DNA of 64,000 bases from Galliscardovia ingluviei. GTDB lineage: Bacteria; Actinomycetota; Actinomycetes; Actinomycetales; Bifidobacteriaceae. The stretch covers positions 372,001-436,000 of the forward strand of contig NZ_BMDH01000001.1 in the NCBI RefSeq assembly GCF_014635685.1, written 5' to 3'. The translations under genes were made by a program, and so were the position numbers. Below, piece by piece: positions 37,337 to 45,167 of this stretch (the first letter of the stretch is position 1; each line of letters starts with the position of its first letter). The notes beneath the pieces were generated by a model that made no database searches, was not told where the DNA came from, and was given only the letters and a program-made list of their open reading frames with translations.

Positions 37337-38437
37337 TTACTGGATGAGTGCAATAGGGTCAGCTTTTCGTATTTGCAATGCAGGCAATAGTGAGCCGAGT
37401 AATCCCATGAGTATTAATCCAAGTGCAGTAACTCCTTGCAATGGCAGTGAGAAATACATTGGCACGCTTTCAGGTATGAACCATGCAATAGCTAATGTGG
37501 CAATACCACCTAAAATGAGTCCTACTGTGACAATAGAAGTGCCTTGAACAAGTGTGCTGCGAATAAGGTATCGTGTAGGAATGCCTTGCGCTTTAAGCAC
37601 TGCAATGTTAGGGAGTTTTTGTAGCACAATAATATACAGAAACACGGCAATAATAACGAGCGTAACTATAGCAAGCACAGCAATAATGAGAATAAATGTG
37701 GCATTTTGTGCGCTATATCCTGGCAAGTGTTGAATGAATTGTGCAATAGTATAGGTACTGACTGCACTATTCGCTGTGGTTTGCCCCGATGTTGTAATTG
37801 TGCCGTTTTTGCTGGTAAAACCACTGGTTGAAATAACGGCTGATGCGGCAATAGTTGGCGATACAGGACTAATATTGTGCCAGTCGCTCAGTAAGCCATA
37901 TACAACGGAAACTACTGATAATTTGGCATCTTGAGCAATGCCGACAATCTTGTATGGTGTATTGTCTGAGCCGAGTGTAACTTGTTGTCCGACAGCGAGC
38001 TGAGCACTATGTGCAAGTGCTTTATCAACTACAAGTTCATGAGTAGCTTGTGGCATACGTCCTTCACTGAGCGTGGTATTGGTGAACATGAATGATTGCG
38101 CAGTGCTTCCGAGGAAATTAACACTGTGCTTTGTATCGGATTTGCTTGTAAGCCGAGTGCTGGTAAATCCAATTTCTGCTGTTTGTCCGGTAGTGTGCTC
38201 TTTGATGCTGTTGACTTGATCTTGAGTGAGCATAGATGCACGCATGACGCCATCAGCTTGTTCATTGAGCGCAATGGAATGAGCGTGCCATCCGTAAATA
38301 GCTGACGTATTTTGATTGGCTAGACCCAGAGCTAATGCTGAAAGTACCAGCATCATATAGCTGATAAGTGCGATAAGCGCGATAATGAGGCTATAGCGTA
38401 GTTTTTCGCGTTGAATTTCTTTGAATGCAAGTAGCAT
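37337..38437 (-). CDS. FtsX-type ABC exporter permease (HrtB-like)
   Basis: Membrane subunit of 366 residues. The topology is one helix near residues 16-40 (SLIIALIALISYMMLVLSAL), a ~190-residue outside domain and three helices after residue ~235, the FtsX/MacB four-helix plan. The opening LLAFKEIQREKLRYSLI is like DevC and HrtB proteins of Gram-positive bacteria, which export heme or related amphiphiles. The ATPase gene follows after 92 bases and a TetR gene precedes by 155 bases. The substrate is inferred from operon and operator, not from residues here. Confidence 0.85.
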   Translation of the reverse strand: MLLAFKEIQREKLRYSLIIALIALISYMMLVLSALALGLANQNTSAIYGWHAHSIALNEQADGVMRASMLTQDQVNSIKEHTTGQTAEIGFTSTRLTSKSDTKHSVNFLGSTAQSFMFTNTTLSEGRMPQATHELVVDKALAHSAQLAVGQQVTLGSDNTPYKIVGIAQDAKLSVVSVVYGLLSDWHNISPVSPTIAASAVISTSGFTSKNGTITTSGQTTANSAVSTYTIAQFIQHLPGYSAQNATFILIIAVLAIVTLVIIAVFLYIIVLQKLPNIAVLKAQGIPTRYLIRSTLVQGTSIVTVGLILGGIATLAIAWFIPESVPMYFSLPLQGVTALGLILMGLLGSLLPALQIRKADPIALIQ

Positions 38438-38481
38438 AGTATTTCCTCAATACAGTAGATAGCAAATGGCAGCGCGCGAGC

Positions 38482-38605
38482 ATCGCATGCGATATGCATA
38501 CAGTTGGGCTAAGGTAGGCGCACTGAACTTGCTCAGTGTTCTTTGAAAATTGTGAATATATTGTTAAGTTGCAATCCTTGGCTAGTCACTAGCTAAGGTA
38601 ATGGC
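38482..38605 (-). promoter_or_regulatory. Intergenic hairpins between the TetR gene and the permease gene
   Basis: Three short inverted repeats occupy this gap: a stem around 38578-38598 that overlaps the TetR stop codon (CTTGGCTAG against CTAGCTAAG), CACTGA/TCAGTG at 38521-38538, and the 12-base palindrome ATCGCATGCGAT at 38482-38493. None has a T tail on the minus strand, so read-through into the exporter genes is possible, perhaps with reduced flow. Confidence 0.4.
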
Positions 38606-39204
38606 TGCAAAAGATGTAGTGATTGTTCTAATCGTGCTAAATACTTACTGCTGTTGTCTGGGTCTAACATGCAGTCTCGGATGGTCTGATGGGTGAGTGT
38701 AGCAATAGTCCAATTGTGCGCATCGATCTGCGGGTTGGGTTGTTGGTTGGCGTACTGAGCAGCATTATCTTGGTAATACCAGAACATCATGCGGTAGTAG
38801 CGTGAGTTTGCTGTTGTATGAATAAAATCGGCGGTGCGCTGATAGTACTGTTGTAATTCGTTGTTGCGTTGACATGAAGTGTGCTGATTTTGTTCCTGAG
38901 ATTGTGTGACTGGCTTTGATGTTGATTGTGATTGCATTTGTGGTTGTATATGTGATTGTTCAGGACGCTCATAAGCACTAATACCTGAGTGAATATCGCG
39001 TAATGCCAAGTTCAACATATATTGGTATGCGTCATCAATATCTGTGAAGTATCGGTAAAAAGCTCCTCTTGCAATACCGGTTTGTTGCACAATATTGCTT
39101 ACTTGGGCTTGGGGTAGGGGTACACGTGAAAACTCATCGAGTAGTGCCTGCTCAATATGCTCTCGTTTTGCTTCTGGAAGTCGCAAAAAAGTCGGTGTAA
39201 CCAT
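38593..39204 (-). CDS. TetR-family regulator resembling heme sensor HrtR
   Basis: A 203-residue repressor. The helix-turn-helix covers about residues 15-55 (AQVSNIVQQTGIARGAFYRY then FTDIDDAYQY). A histidine falls at residue 72 (RDIHSG) and another at 172 (TLTHQTIRD); in lactococcal HrtR the heme ligands are His72 and His149, and an extra Gln/Ser-rich insert at about residues 84-115 here would account for the 23-residue shift of the second. The start at 39204 follows GAGGAATT. Its promoter carries two TGACAC-N-GTGTCA palindromes. Heme sensing is inference from these points; a different ligand remains possible. Confidence 0.8.
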   Translation of the reverse strand: MVTPTFLRLPEAKREHIEQALLDEFSRVPLPQAQVSNIVQQTGIARGAFYRYFTDIDDAYQYMLNLALRDIHSGISAYERPEQSHIQPQMQSQSTSKPVTQSQEQNQHTSCQRNNELQQYYQRTADFIHTTANSRYYRMMFWYYQDNAAQYANQQPNPQIDAHNWTIATLTHQTIRDCMLDPDNSSKYLARLEQSLHLLQPLP

Positions 39205-39234
39205 AATTCCTCGGTAGAGTTCGTTCAACTATTA

Positions 39235-39253
39235 TTGTGACACTGTGTCACAA
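39235..39253. promoter_or_regulatory. TetR operator 1
   Basis: TTGTGACACTGTGTCACAA is a perfect palindrome apart from its central base. It lies just downstream of the -10 of the TetR promoter, where a bound repressor would block transcription. Confidence 0.8.
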
Positions 39254-39265
39254 TTGCTAGTGATA

Positions 39266-39294
39266 ACAGTATCGTGTATGTGACACCGTGTCAA
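39266..39294 (-). promoter_or_regulatory. Promoter of the TetR-exporter operon
   Basis: On the minus strand a perfect TTGACA (39294-39289) and TACTGT (39271-39266) are separated by 17 bases. Operator 2 overlaps the -35 and operator 1 follows the -10. Confidence 0.8.
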
Positions 39295-39295
39295 T
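39279..39295. promoter_or_regulatory. TetR operator 2
   Basis: TGTGACACCGTGTCAAT contains the perfect core TGACAC-C-GTGTCA, the same core as operator 1, 39 bases away in the same promoter. Confidence 0.8.
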
Positions 39296-39498
39296 ATTGT
39301 GTAATGAGTTTGTGATTCATTTCACATTTTAGAAAGAAGGTCCTGATTTATGTATATTTAGTGGTGAAAATATGTAGGTATGATGAAGAGTGTTAGCTTT
39401 GCTGTATGTACTCCAAATGTTCACAAACTGATTATTAGAATAAACACGGTTACGCTCAAAAAGCTCAAGCTGAAGAGTTGAAGTGAATAGAGGTTCAG

Positions 39499-40746
39499 GT
39501 GAACGTTCAAGCAACGCATAACTGGCGCCCATGGTTAGTATTTATTGGTTGCGGCGTCTTATCTTTTGTTGGTTTCGGTTTTATTGTCAATACAATGGGC
39601 TTGTATTACACGCCGCTCGGCGAGGATTTACAAGTTTCCCGAACTGCGGTGTCCTTTGCTGGCTCGCTACTTTCTTTTGCAGCTATCCCAACTACACTTG
39701 TCGCTGGAAATATTATTAAGCGCATTGATACACGCATATTGCTCACTGTATGTGTTAGTGCATGCGCTCTGCTGTTTTTAGCTATGTCCATGTTTACCCA
39801 GCTTTGGCAGTTTGATATTGCATTTGCTCTGATGGGTGTGTTTTACGTTATTCCAGTCACCATGGGACCAAGCGTCCTGCTGGCAAACTGGTTCAAGGAC
39901 AAATTAGGTCTGGCCATGGGTATTGCGTTAGGAGTAAGCGGACTGGGTGGTATGATACTCAATCCTGTAGTTGCTTCCTGGATTACTCATTTTGGCTGGC
40001 GAACTTCATACCGTCTCACTGCTCTTGTGCTGGCAGTATGTATTTTGCCTTTTGCTATTGCTGTCTTAAAATTCCGTCCGAATGAGGCAAAAGGTGAGTT
40101 CGCATATGGGCATGATAAAGCTGTGCAAGAACAGGCGGAAACTAATGCGAGCAGTGTGCAAGATTTGACTTTAGCGCAGTCGCTGAAAACGCGCTCGCTA
40201 TGGCTTATTATTATCGTTGCTGTGCTCTTGCAGGCAATTTCTGGGTTTGTGGTGCATTTGTCTGCTATGGAAAGCTCACGAGGATTAGGGTTGGAGCAGG
40301 GAGCGCTTGTGGTTTCTGGCATCATGCTTGGTGCTGCAATTGGCAAGGCAACTATAGGTATTTTGCTTGATCGTCTCCCTACGGAGCTAGTTGTGGCACT
40401 CTATAGCATTATTGGTTTACTTGGCTGGGGCTGCTTTGTTGTAGTGCGTAATCCTGTCAGTGATGTTGCGGCAGCATTTCTAGCTGGCCTTGGTCAAGGG
40501 GTAGTGTTGGTAGCTGTGCCGTGGATGGTGCGTCAATTCTTCGGACTACAAGATTATTCAACTATTCTCAGTGTAACTACAGTATCTGGCAGTGTGGCAT
40601 ATGCGTTGGCTAATGTTGGTCATGGAGCCATGTTTGACGCGTTTGGTTCATATACACCATCTCTGGTGGTAAGTACGGCTTCGTATGTGGTTGCGGCAAT
40701 TTGTGCTATTGCAGCATATCGTTTGCGCCCACGTAGAACAGCCTAA
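39499..40746 (+). CDS. MFS transporter (oxalate:formate antiporter-like branch)
   Basis: A 415-residue, 12-helix major facilitator. Features are GLYYTPLGEDLQVSRTAVSF near residue 33, ANWFKDKLGLAMGIALG near 130 and the cytosolic central loop around residues 195-225. Helix order and the FKDKLGLAMGI segment match the OFA/monocarboxylate-like MFS group, but the substrate is unknown. The start is GTG at 39499 with AGAGG 8 bases before. It is divergent from the TetR operon by 294 bases, the operators being nearer the TetR side, so joint control is uncertain. Confidence 0.82.
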   Translation: MNVQATHNWRPWLVFIGCGVLSFVGFGFIVNTMGLYYTPLGEDLQVSRTAVSFAGSLLSFAAIPTTLVAGNIIKRIDTRILLTVCVSACALLFLAMSMFTQLWQFDIAFALMGVFYVIPVTMGPSVLLANWFKDKLGLAMGIALGVSGLGGMILNPVVASWITHFGWRTSYRLTALVLAVCILPFAIAVLKFRPNEAKGEFAYGHDKAVQEQAETNASSVQDLTLAQSLKTRSLWLIIIVAVLLQAISGFVVHLSAMESSRGLGLEQGALVVSGIMLGAAIGKATIGILLDRLPTELVVALYSIIGLLGWGCFVVVRNPVSDVAAAFLAGLGQGVVLVAVPWMVRQFFGLQDYSTILSVTTVSGSVAYALANVGHGAMFDAFGSYTPSLVVSTASYVVAAICAIAAYRLRPRRTA

Positions 40747-40777
40747 ACATTCTTTATCTGTAGTCCATGTTGTTTCG

Positions 40778-40814
40778 ACTGCACATTCCATATCTTATGG
40801 GGTGTGCAGTTTTA
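40778..40814 (+). terminator. Terminator after the MFS gene
   Basis: ACTGCACA at 40778-40785 pairs with GTGTGCAGT at 40802-40810, then TTTTAT. Confidence 0.75.
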
Positions 40815-40908
40815 TAAAAACGTTGCAAATACTTAAGACACCCCGTAAGTTGGCTTTATATGCAGAATATGGTAATCTCTTCTCTTGGTTACGGCATGCC
40901 GATAACAA

Positions 40909-40985
40909 CGGGCTGTAGCGCAGCTTGGTAGCGCGCTTGTTTTGGGTACAAGATGTCGTGGGTTCAAATCCCGCCAGCCCGACCA
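40909..40985 (+). tRNA. tRNA-Pro (TGG)
   Basis: Full cloverleaf of 77 bases with encoded CCA. The acceptor stem pairs CGGGCTG (40909-40915) with CAGCCCG (40975-40981). The anticodon stem is CTTGT/ACAAG around TTTGGGT, giving anticodon TGG at 40943-40945, and the T-loop GGTTCAAATCC is standard. A terminator follows 5 bases later, so it is transcribed alone. Confidence 0.97.
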
Positions 40986-40990
40986 TTTGG

Positions 40991-41018
40991 AACGCGGTTC
41001 ATATGAACCGCGTTTTTG
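40991..41018 (+). terminator. Terminator after tRNA-Pro
   Basis: AACGCGGTTC and GAACCGCGTT form a near-perfect stem (40991-41014) followed by TTTG. Confidence 0.88.
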
Positions 41019-41256
41019 TGTTTTGGAAGAACCTGATTCTTGACAACTCATTCGATTCCTGCCTATATGCCCGAATATACTCAACTGTCACTCAACCTGA
41101 ATAACTGCTAACACTATTTTTTTAAAAAAGTCTCAAATAGATTTTGTAGTTTAACGGCTAAATAAGTACATCTGCATTTGTGGCTTATACCAAAATTCGT
41201 TTTGAGATGCAAGTTCAATATTCGGCACACAGCATAATTTTTATTCCAAATAGTGT
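41019..41256. other. AT-rich gene-free stretch upstream of adhP
   Basis: No convincing ORF or RNA gene. It holds a TTTTTTTAAAAAA tract near 41117-41129 and an inverted pair TCTCAAA (41131-41137) / TTTGAGA (41201-41207), which might be regulatory for adhP. No integrase or repeat of the tRNA 3' end was noticed, so an integrated element is not supported. Confidence 0.4.
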
Positions 41257-41285
41257 TTGATTTTTGCACAAGGGGGGTCTAGAAT
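41257..41285 (+). promoter_or_regulatory. Promoter of adhP
   Basis: TTGATT at 41257-41262 and TAGAAT at 41280-41285 with a 17-base spacer. Transcription would begin near 41292, which rules out an upstream ATG at 41291 as the start and supports 41327. Confidence 0.75.
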
Positions 41286-41326
41286 AATCAATGTCCGTTC
41301 AAAATTATATGCCAATGGAGGAAATA

Positions 41327-42358
41327 ATGAAAGCGGTTGTAGTAAATCAAGAAGGAACCGGTGTTGAAGTCATTGATGACGCACCAGTACCCAGCGTCGG
41401 ATACGGTGAAGCACTGGTAAAGGTTGAGTGCTGCGGCGTATGCCACACTGATTTGCATGTTGCTGCTGGCGATTTTGGAAAGGTCCCAGGGCGAATTCTC
41501 GGTCACGAAGGTATTGGTGAAGTTGTAGAAGTTGGCGAGGGCGTAACAAGCCTTAAGGTTGGAGATCGTACTTCTATTGCATGGTTCTTCAAGGGCTGCG
41601 GTCACTGCGAGTACTGCACCACTGGTCGTGAGACCTTGTGTCGTTCTGTAGAAAATGGCGGCTACACAGTAGATGGTGGTATGGCTGAGTACTGCGTAGT
41701 TCCAGCTGATTATGCAGTTAAGGTTCCAGATGGACTTGATTCCGCTCAGGCATCTTCTATCACTTGCGCAGGTGTAACAGTATACAAGGCTATTAAGGAA
41801 GCTCAGGTTGCTCCAGGTGAGTGGATTGTAATCTATGGTGCAGGTGGACTTGGAAACCTCGCAGTACAGTATGCGAAGAAGGTGTTCGGTGCCAAGGTCA
41901 TCGCTGTAGATATCAACAATGACAAGCTGGAGTTGGCTAAGGAATCCGGCGCTGACATTGTTATCAACAGCATGGAAACCAAGAACGTTACCGATGTTAT
42001 CAAGGAAAAGACCAACGGTGGTGCACATGGTGCAGTTGTAGTAGCTGTCGCTAAGATTGCATTTAACCAAGCAATCGATTCTGTACGTGCTGGCGGCACC
42101 GTAGCTTGCGTGGCATTGCCATCCGAAACTATGGATGTTTCCATCGTCAAGACAGTACTCGATGGCATTCGTATCGTTGGCTCCTTGGTAGGTACTCGTA
42201 AGGACTTGGAAGAGGCATTCGATTTCGGTGCCCGTGGTATCGTAGTGCCAGTTGTTAAGAAGCGTCCAGTTGAAGATGGTCCTGCAATTTTCGAAGAAAT
42301 GCGTCAGGGCAAGATCAACGGTCGTATGGTGCTTGATTTTACTGGTGAAACTAAGTAG
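41327..42358 (+). CDS. adhP: Zinc-dependent alcohol dehydrogenase
   Basis: Medium-chain dehydrogenase of 343 residues converting acetaldehyde and ethanol with NAD. Catalytic zinc ligands are in [10 protein letters not shown] (Cys38 region) and GHEGIGEV (His/Glu near 60); the structural zinc site is [16 protein letters not shown] near 95. The Rossmann motif [14 protein letters not shown] is near 170 and [17 protein letters not shown] near 194. The start at 41327 has ATGGAGGAA before it and a strong promoter upstream. Codon choice is visibly more biased than in neighbours, as expected of a highly expressed fermentation gene. Confidence 0.94.
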   Translation: MKAVVVNQEGTGVEVIDDAPVPSVGYGEALVKVECCGVCHTDLHVAAGDFGKVPGRILGHEGIGEVVEVGEGVTSLKVGDRTSIAWFFKGCGHCEYCTTGRETLCRSVENGGYTVDGGMAEYCVVPADYAVKVPDGLDSAQASSITCAGVTVYKAIKEAQVAPGEWIVIYGAGGLGNLAVQYAKKVFGAKVIAVDINNDKLELAKESGADIVINSMETKNVTDVIKEKTNGGAHGAVVVAVAKIAFNQAIDSVRAGGTVACVALPSETMDVSIVKTVLDGIRIVGSLVGTRKDLEEAFDFGARGIVVPVVKKRPVEDGPAIFEEMRQGKINGRMVLDFTGETK

Positions 42359-42394
42359 CTTGCGCTCATACTGCTATCAGTATTTGTAGCCGAT

Positions 42395-42431
42395 AGGGAG
42401 AGATTCGGATTGTCGGGTCTCTCCCTTTTTC
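42395..42431 (+). terminator. Terminator after adhP
   Basis: AGGGAGAGA at 42395-42403 pairs with TCTCTCCCT at 42418-42426, followed by TTTTTC. Confidence 0.88.
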
Positions 42432-42580
42432 TTACGCTAAAGATGATAGTGCTTGGAATGAACCGCGCGGTTGTTTAACGTTGTGAGCTCAGAGTATGTT
42501 ACATACTGCAAGGTAAAGTGCAAAGTACAGTATGAAGTGATACTTTACATAGCATAAGTACATCTGGCAGGGGAGCAGCC

Positions 42581-43822
42581 ATGGGACGACATCAACGCGC
42601 AGAAACAGCGGGATTGCTCTCGTGTGTGCTTTGCGGTGTGCTCGCATGGTCACTGCTCACGATGTACGTACAAGGCGCTCCAGCTATTGGTTTAGTCTCA
42701 GGTCGCTTGTATTTAATGAGTTGTGCTGTTGTAGCACTTTGTACAGCATTGTCATTCATTGTCGGCTATGCGCGGCGCTCTGGATCTTGGACACTAGCCC
42801 ATGGATGGTGGACGCCACTACGCCGTATTGTTGAAATCGCCGCATTAACAACGGTGTACGCATCGACAGTCTATTTATGCGTATTTGCACTACTTGGCGT
42901 AATTGATAGTATTGTCGGCATTGCTGTAGTCAAACAATATATTGCAGCGCTTACCGCTGGTTTTGCCGCAGTAAGTGGGTATATGGGGTATGTGCAGGCT
43001 GATAATCTCAGCGCAAAAACTATTGCTTCGCTTTTGCCGGTTTTTATTATTGCTGGCGTAAGTACCGCAGGGTTATCGAGCGATGACCCCAATTGGTGGA
43101 AGAATAATTTTTCTCAGCTGGGCGACCGCACTACCTTTGCTGCAACCATGTTTAACGTTACTATTGTCTTAGCTGGGATTTGCATTATTATTGTCAGCTA
43201 CTTTGCGATTTCTGAATTAGTAACCACGCATCGTATGTGGGAATTTTGGCGTGCCACGAATATACAAGAAAGTGAACAATTAGCACAAATCAACGAACAG
43301 GAACATGCGGCACGCAAGACTACAGGATTGTCAGATGAAGTAGCGTATACACTAACTACCAAGCATCATTTACTTGACCGCATGCTGGCAATACAGCATT
43401 TTAAGGCTCGTATTATTGTGCTTGCTGTACTCCTTGTGGCTGCAGGACTGTGTTTTGCTGGCGTGGGAATATTTCGATATTCTCCACATCCGATTATGCA
43501 TAATGTGTGTGCGCGGGGGCTTACTATCCCTATGTCGTTGCTGATGATACTGTTGCCTTGGCTAGTGCCGCAGTTTTCTCGCTCAATCTACGTGGTTTCG
43601 GATTGCATTATTGTTATTATTGCAGTAGCAGGGGTGCGCTGGTTAATGCATGCGGATACGCTGACGAATGTGGAAGCGCTGGCTTGTTTGCTCTTTTTAG
43701 GTTGGTTTGTGGTATTTTCGAGGCAAATTGCAGCTATGGAAGCAGACCGTGTGCAAATACAATTAACGGCAATGCATCCAATACTCAATAAGGCAGATTC
43801 GCGTTTAAGTCCTGAACTCTAG
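42581..43822 (+). CDS. Multi-pass membrane protein, DUF998-like
   Basis: A 413-residue protein with about 10-11 hydrophobic helices. A central segment STAGLSSDDPNWWKNNFSQL near residue 160 and the following GDRTTFAATMFN resembles the conserved outside loop of DUF998-type membrane proteins. A hydrophilic charged loop (about 225-265, EQLAQINEQEHAARKT) lies in the cytosol. No transport or enzyme motif is seen and the function is unknown. GGGGAGCAGCC precedes the ATG. It is the last core gene before the accessory spot at 43.9-45.5 kb. Confidence 0.65.
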   Translation: MGRHQRAETAGLLSCVLCGVLAWSLLTMYVQGAPAIGLVSGRLYLMSCAVVALCTALSFIVGYARRSGSWTLAHGWWTPLRRIVEIAALTTVYASTVYLCVFALLGVIDSIVGIAVVKQYIAALTAGFAAVSGYMGYVQADNLSAKTIASLLPVFIIAGVSTAGLSSDDPNWWKNNFSQLGDRTTFAATMFNVTIVLAGICIIIVSYFAISELVTTHRMWEFWRATNIQESEQLAQINEQEHAARKTTGLSDEVAYTLTTKHHLLDRMLAIQHFKARIIVLAVLLVAAGLCFAGVGIFRYSPHPIMHNVCARGLTIPMSLLMILLPWLVPQFSRSIYVVSDCIIVIIAVAGVRWLMHADTLTNVEALACLLFLGWFVVFSRQIAAMEADRVQIQLTAMHPILNKADSRLSPEL

Positions 43823-43951
43823 TACTTCATTTAAGCATGCATACGTCGCTTTGTTCGCACGCGATAAATGTGAAGCGTTTCATATTATGTTCTTCTGTAT
43901 GTATATGTTTTGGCTGTGAGGTAATATGACGCATTCTCCTTATAAGACAGA
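43823..43951. other. Gene-free DNA left of the IS30 remnant
   Basis: Short stretch with no supportable ORF. I see no clear terminal inverted repeat that would mark the left end of the insertion sequence. Confidence 0.3.
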
Positions 43952-44330
43952 AGGAATCTATACAACAGGAAAGCGCAAGCACGAGCTCATATTGCTCGAA
44001 ACCCCCATCGTATGAATCATGATAGATTACGCTCATGGGTGTTAGACACGCTACGTAAAGGCTACAGTCCACTACTTATTGAAGGCAGACTCAGACTCGA
44101 ATATCCACACGATGTGCGTATGCGGGTCAGTCACGAGTGCTTGTATCAGTGGATATACGCTCCATCGCAACGCTCGTTAGCATTACACCAGCATTTTTAG
44201 TGCGCACCAAGAAGTATAAGACGCTATCATAGTGGTCGTAACGCTGGTCGCTCTCGTATCCCGTTTCGTGTTACTATCAACAACCACCCCAAACAATTGT
44301 TGAACTTCAAAATAGAACCTCGGGGGTCTT
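43952..44330 (+). pseudogene. IS30-family transposase fragment, degenerate
   Basis: One frame reads AQARAHIARNPHRMNHDRL, then SPLLIEGRLRLEYP and RVSHECLYQWIYA, which is the middle of IS30-family transposases (W-S-P-E-Q-I-A-G-R-L and V-S-H-E-T-I-Y-Q-W). It stops at 44200. A second frame then continues the homology with LRTKKYKRRYHSGRNAGRSR and IPFRVTINN to about 44310. Both ends and the DDE catalytic domain are missing, and there is at least one frameshift, so it cannot be active. Confidence 0.8.
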
Positions 44331-44630
44331 TGCCGCAACTGGTTTATGTGATAATATGAGTACCAGTTATTTATTACCAATTTATTTTTGAATTAATTAG
44401 TCTTTAAATCAGGCTTTATGGAAGAATAATTTGGTTTAAAGTAATATCAGTTGGCGAAGAAGCCGTGAATGACAAGAAATGGATGTTACAAATTGCGAAT
44501 GAGCAGAAAGATATCAAAATGATTTATACATAAAGATTGGCATAAGTGGTTGGGTCTTAAGCGTTACAACTATTTATACTATCAAAACATTTCAGGATAC
44601 AGGCATATGGTAAGAGGAAGGAGGAGACTG
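44331..44630. other. Very AT-rich gene-free stretch
   Basis: Base composition changes sharply from here to about 45500. A frame open from about 44412 to 44533 (ending NEQKDIKMIYT, possible GTG at 44465) may be the remains of a gene but matches nothing I know. TATACT at 44575-44580 with a loose TTGGGT at 44550 is a weak promoter candidate for the peptide genes to the right. Confidence 0.35.
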
Positions 44631-44675
44631 ATGAGCGAAGGCAAAACAATGAACTATCTAGATATATTGGAATAG
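44631..44675 (+). CDS. Possible 14-residue peptide with very strong ribosome binding site
   Basis: MSEGKTMNYLDILE is preceded by AGGAAGGAGGAG, the best Shine-Dalgarno match in the neighbourhood, 5 bases before the ATG. It lies 66 bases before the secreted-peptide gene. It could be a leader peptide, a signalling peptide or the stump of a broken gene; nothing in the sequence decides between these. Confidence 0.35.
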   Translation: MSEGKTMNYLDILE

Positions 44676-44741
44676 AAATGTATTTCGGATTATTTCAATT
44701 ATTCGCAATAATAATACATTTTAAAACAGGAAGAATCTATA

Positions 44742-45158
44742 ATGAACAATAAGTTTAAAAAAATTTTGTCCGTGTTATTAGGATTTGTGATTTGTTTTAG
44801 CGCAGGTGCTAATTCGGTCTATGCAAGTGAGATCTCAGATTCGATGAGTACTAATGAAGTAAATGCTTCAATAGAGAAAAATCAGCTAGCACCAAGAAGC
44901 GTTGGTACTGCAGCAGTAAAAAATGCTATTAAGTGGGCGTTGCGTCACAGTGATGATTTAGTAAAATCTGCCGCGAGATGGATTGGAGATGATGCTGCGA
45001 AAGTTGTAGAGAAAAATTTTGCTAAGGCTACTCCCGTGTTAAACCAGTTACTTAAGTATGATACTTTAGTGTGGCAGACTGTTCAGGATCAATTAACACA
45101 TGTGGTTGGCAGGCAGGCGGCTATCTGGATTCGTATGGCACTTGAGTGGTTATTGTGA
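44742..45158 (+). CDS. Secreted pre-pro-peptide, bacteriocin-like
   Basis: A 138-residue protein. Residues 1-28 are a Sec signal peptide (basic MNNKFKK, hydrophobic ILSVLLGFVICFSAG, cleavage after SVYA). An acidic/polar pro-region (about 29-53) follows, then an ~85-residue cationic, amphipathic, helix-rich part: AVKNAIKWALRHSDDLVKSA, later ATPVLNQLLKY and a final WIRMALEWLL. There are no cysteines in the mature part. The plan resembles Sec-secreted streptococcin A-M57/enterocin V-type bacteriocins; this is by architecture only. AGGAAGA precedes the ATG. AT-rich codons (AAA, ATT, TTA) set it apart from core genes. A small gene follows after 9 bases. Confidence 0.6.
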   Translation: MNNKFKKILSVLLGFVICFSAGANSVYASEISDSMSTNEVNASIEKNQLAPRSVGTAAVKNAIKWALRHSDDLVKSAARWIGDDAAKVVEKNFAKATPVLNQLLKYDTLVWQTVQDQLTHVVGRQAAIWIRMALEWLL

Positions 45159-45167
45159 AGGTGATGT

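Noticed and set aside
41291-41326. Upstream ATG for adhP
   Set aside because: It coincides with the predicted transcription start and lacks a ribosome binding site, while ATGGAGGAA precedes 41327.
40909-41330. tRNA-Pro as integration site of a genomic island
   Set aside because: No integrase follows and I saw no second copy of the tRNA 3' end nearby; downstream genes look like core genes.
41288-42070. 260-codon minus-strand ORF opposite adhP
   Set aside because: It is antisense to a clear zinc alcohol dehydrogenase and its translation has no recognisable domain; the strong codon bias of adhP keeps the reverse frame open.
44012-44200. 62-codon ORF taken as an intact gene
   Set aside because: It is the middle piece of an IS30 transposase whose homology extends upstream in the same frame without a start and downstream in another frame.
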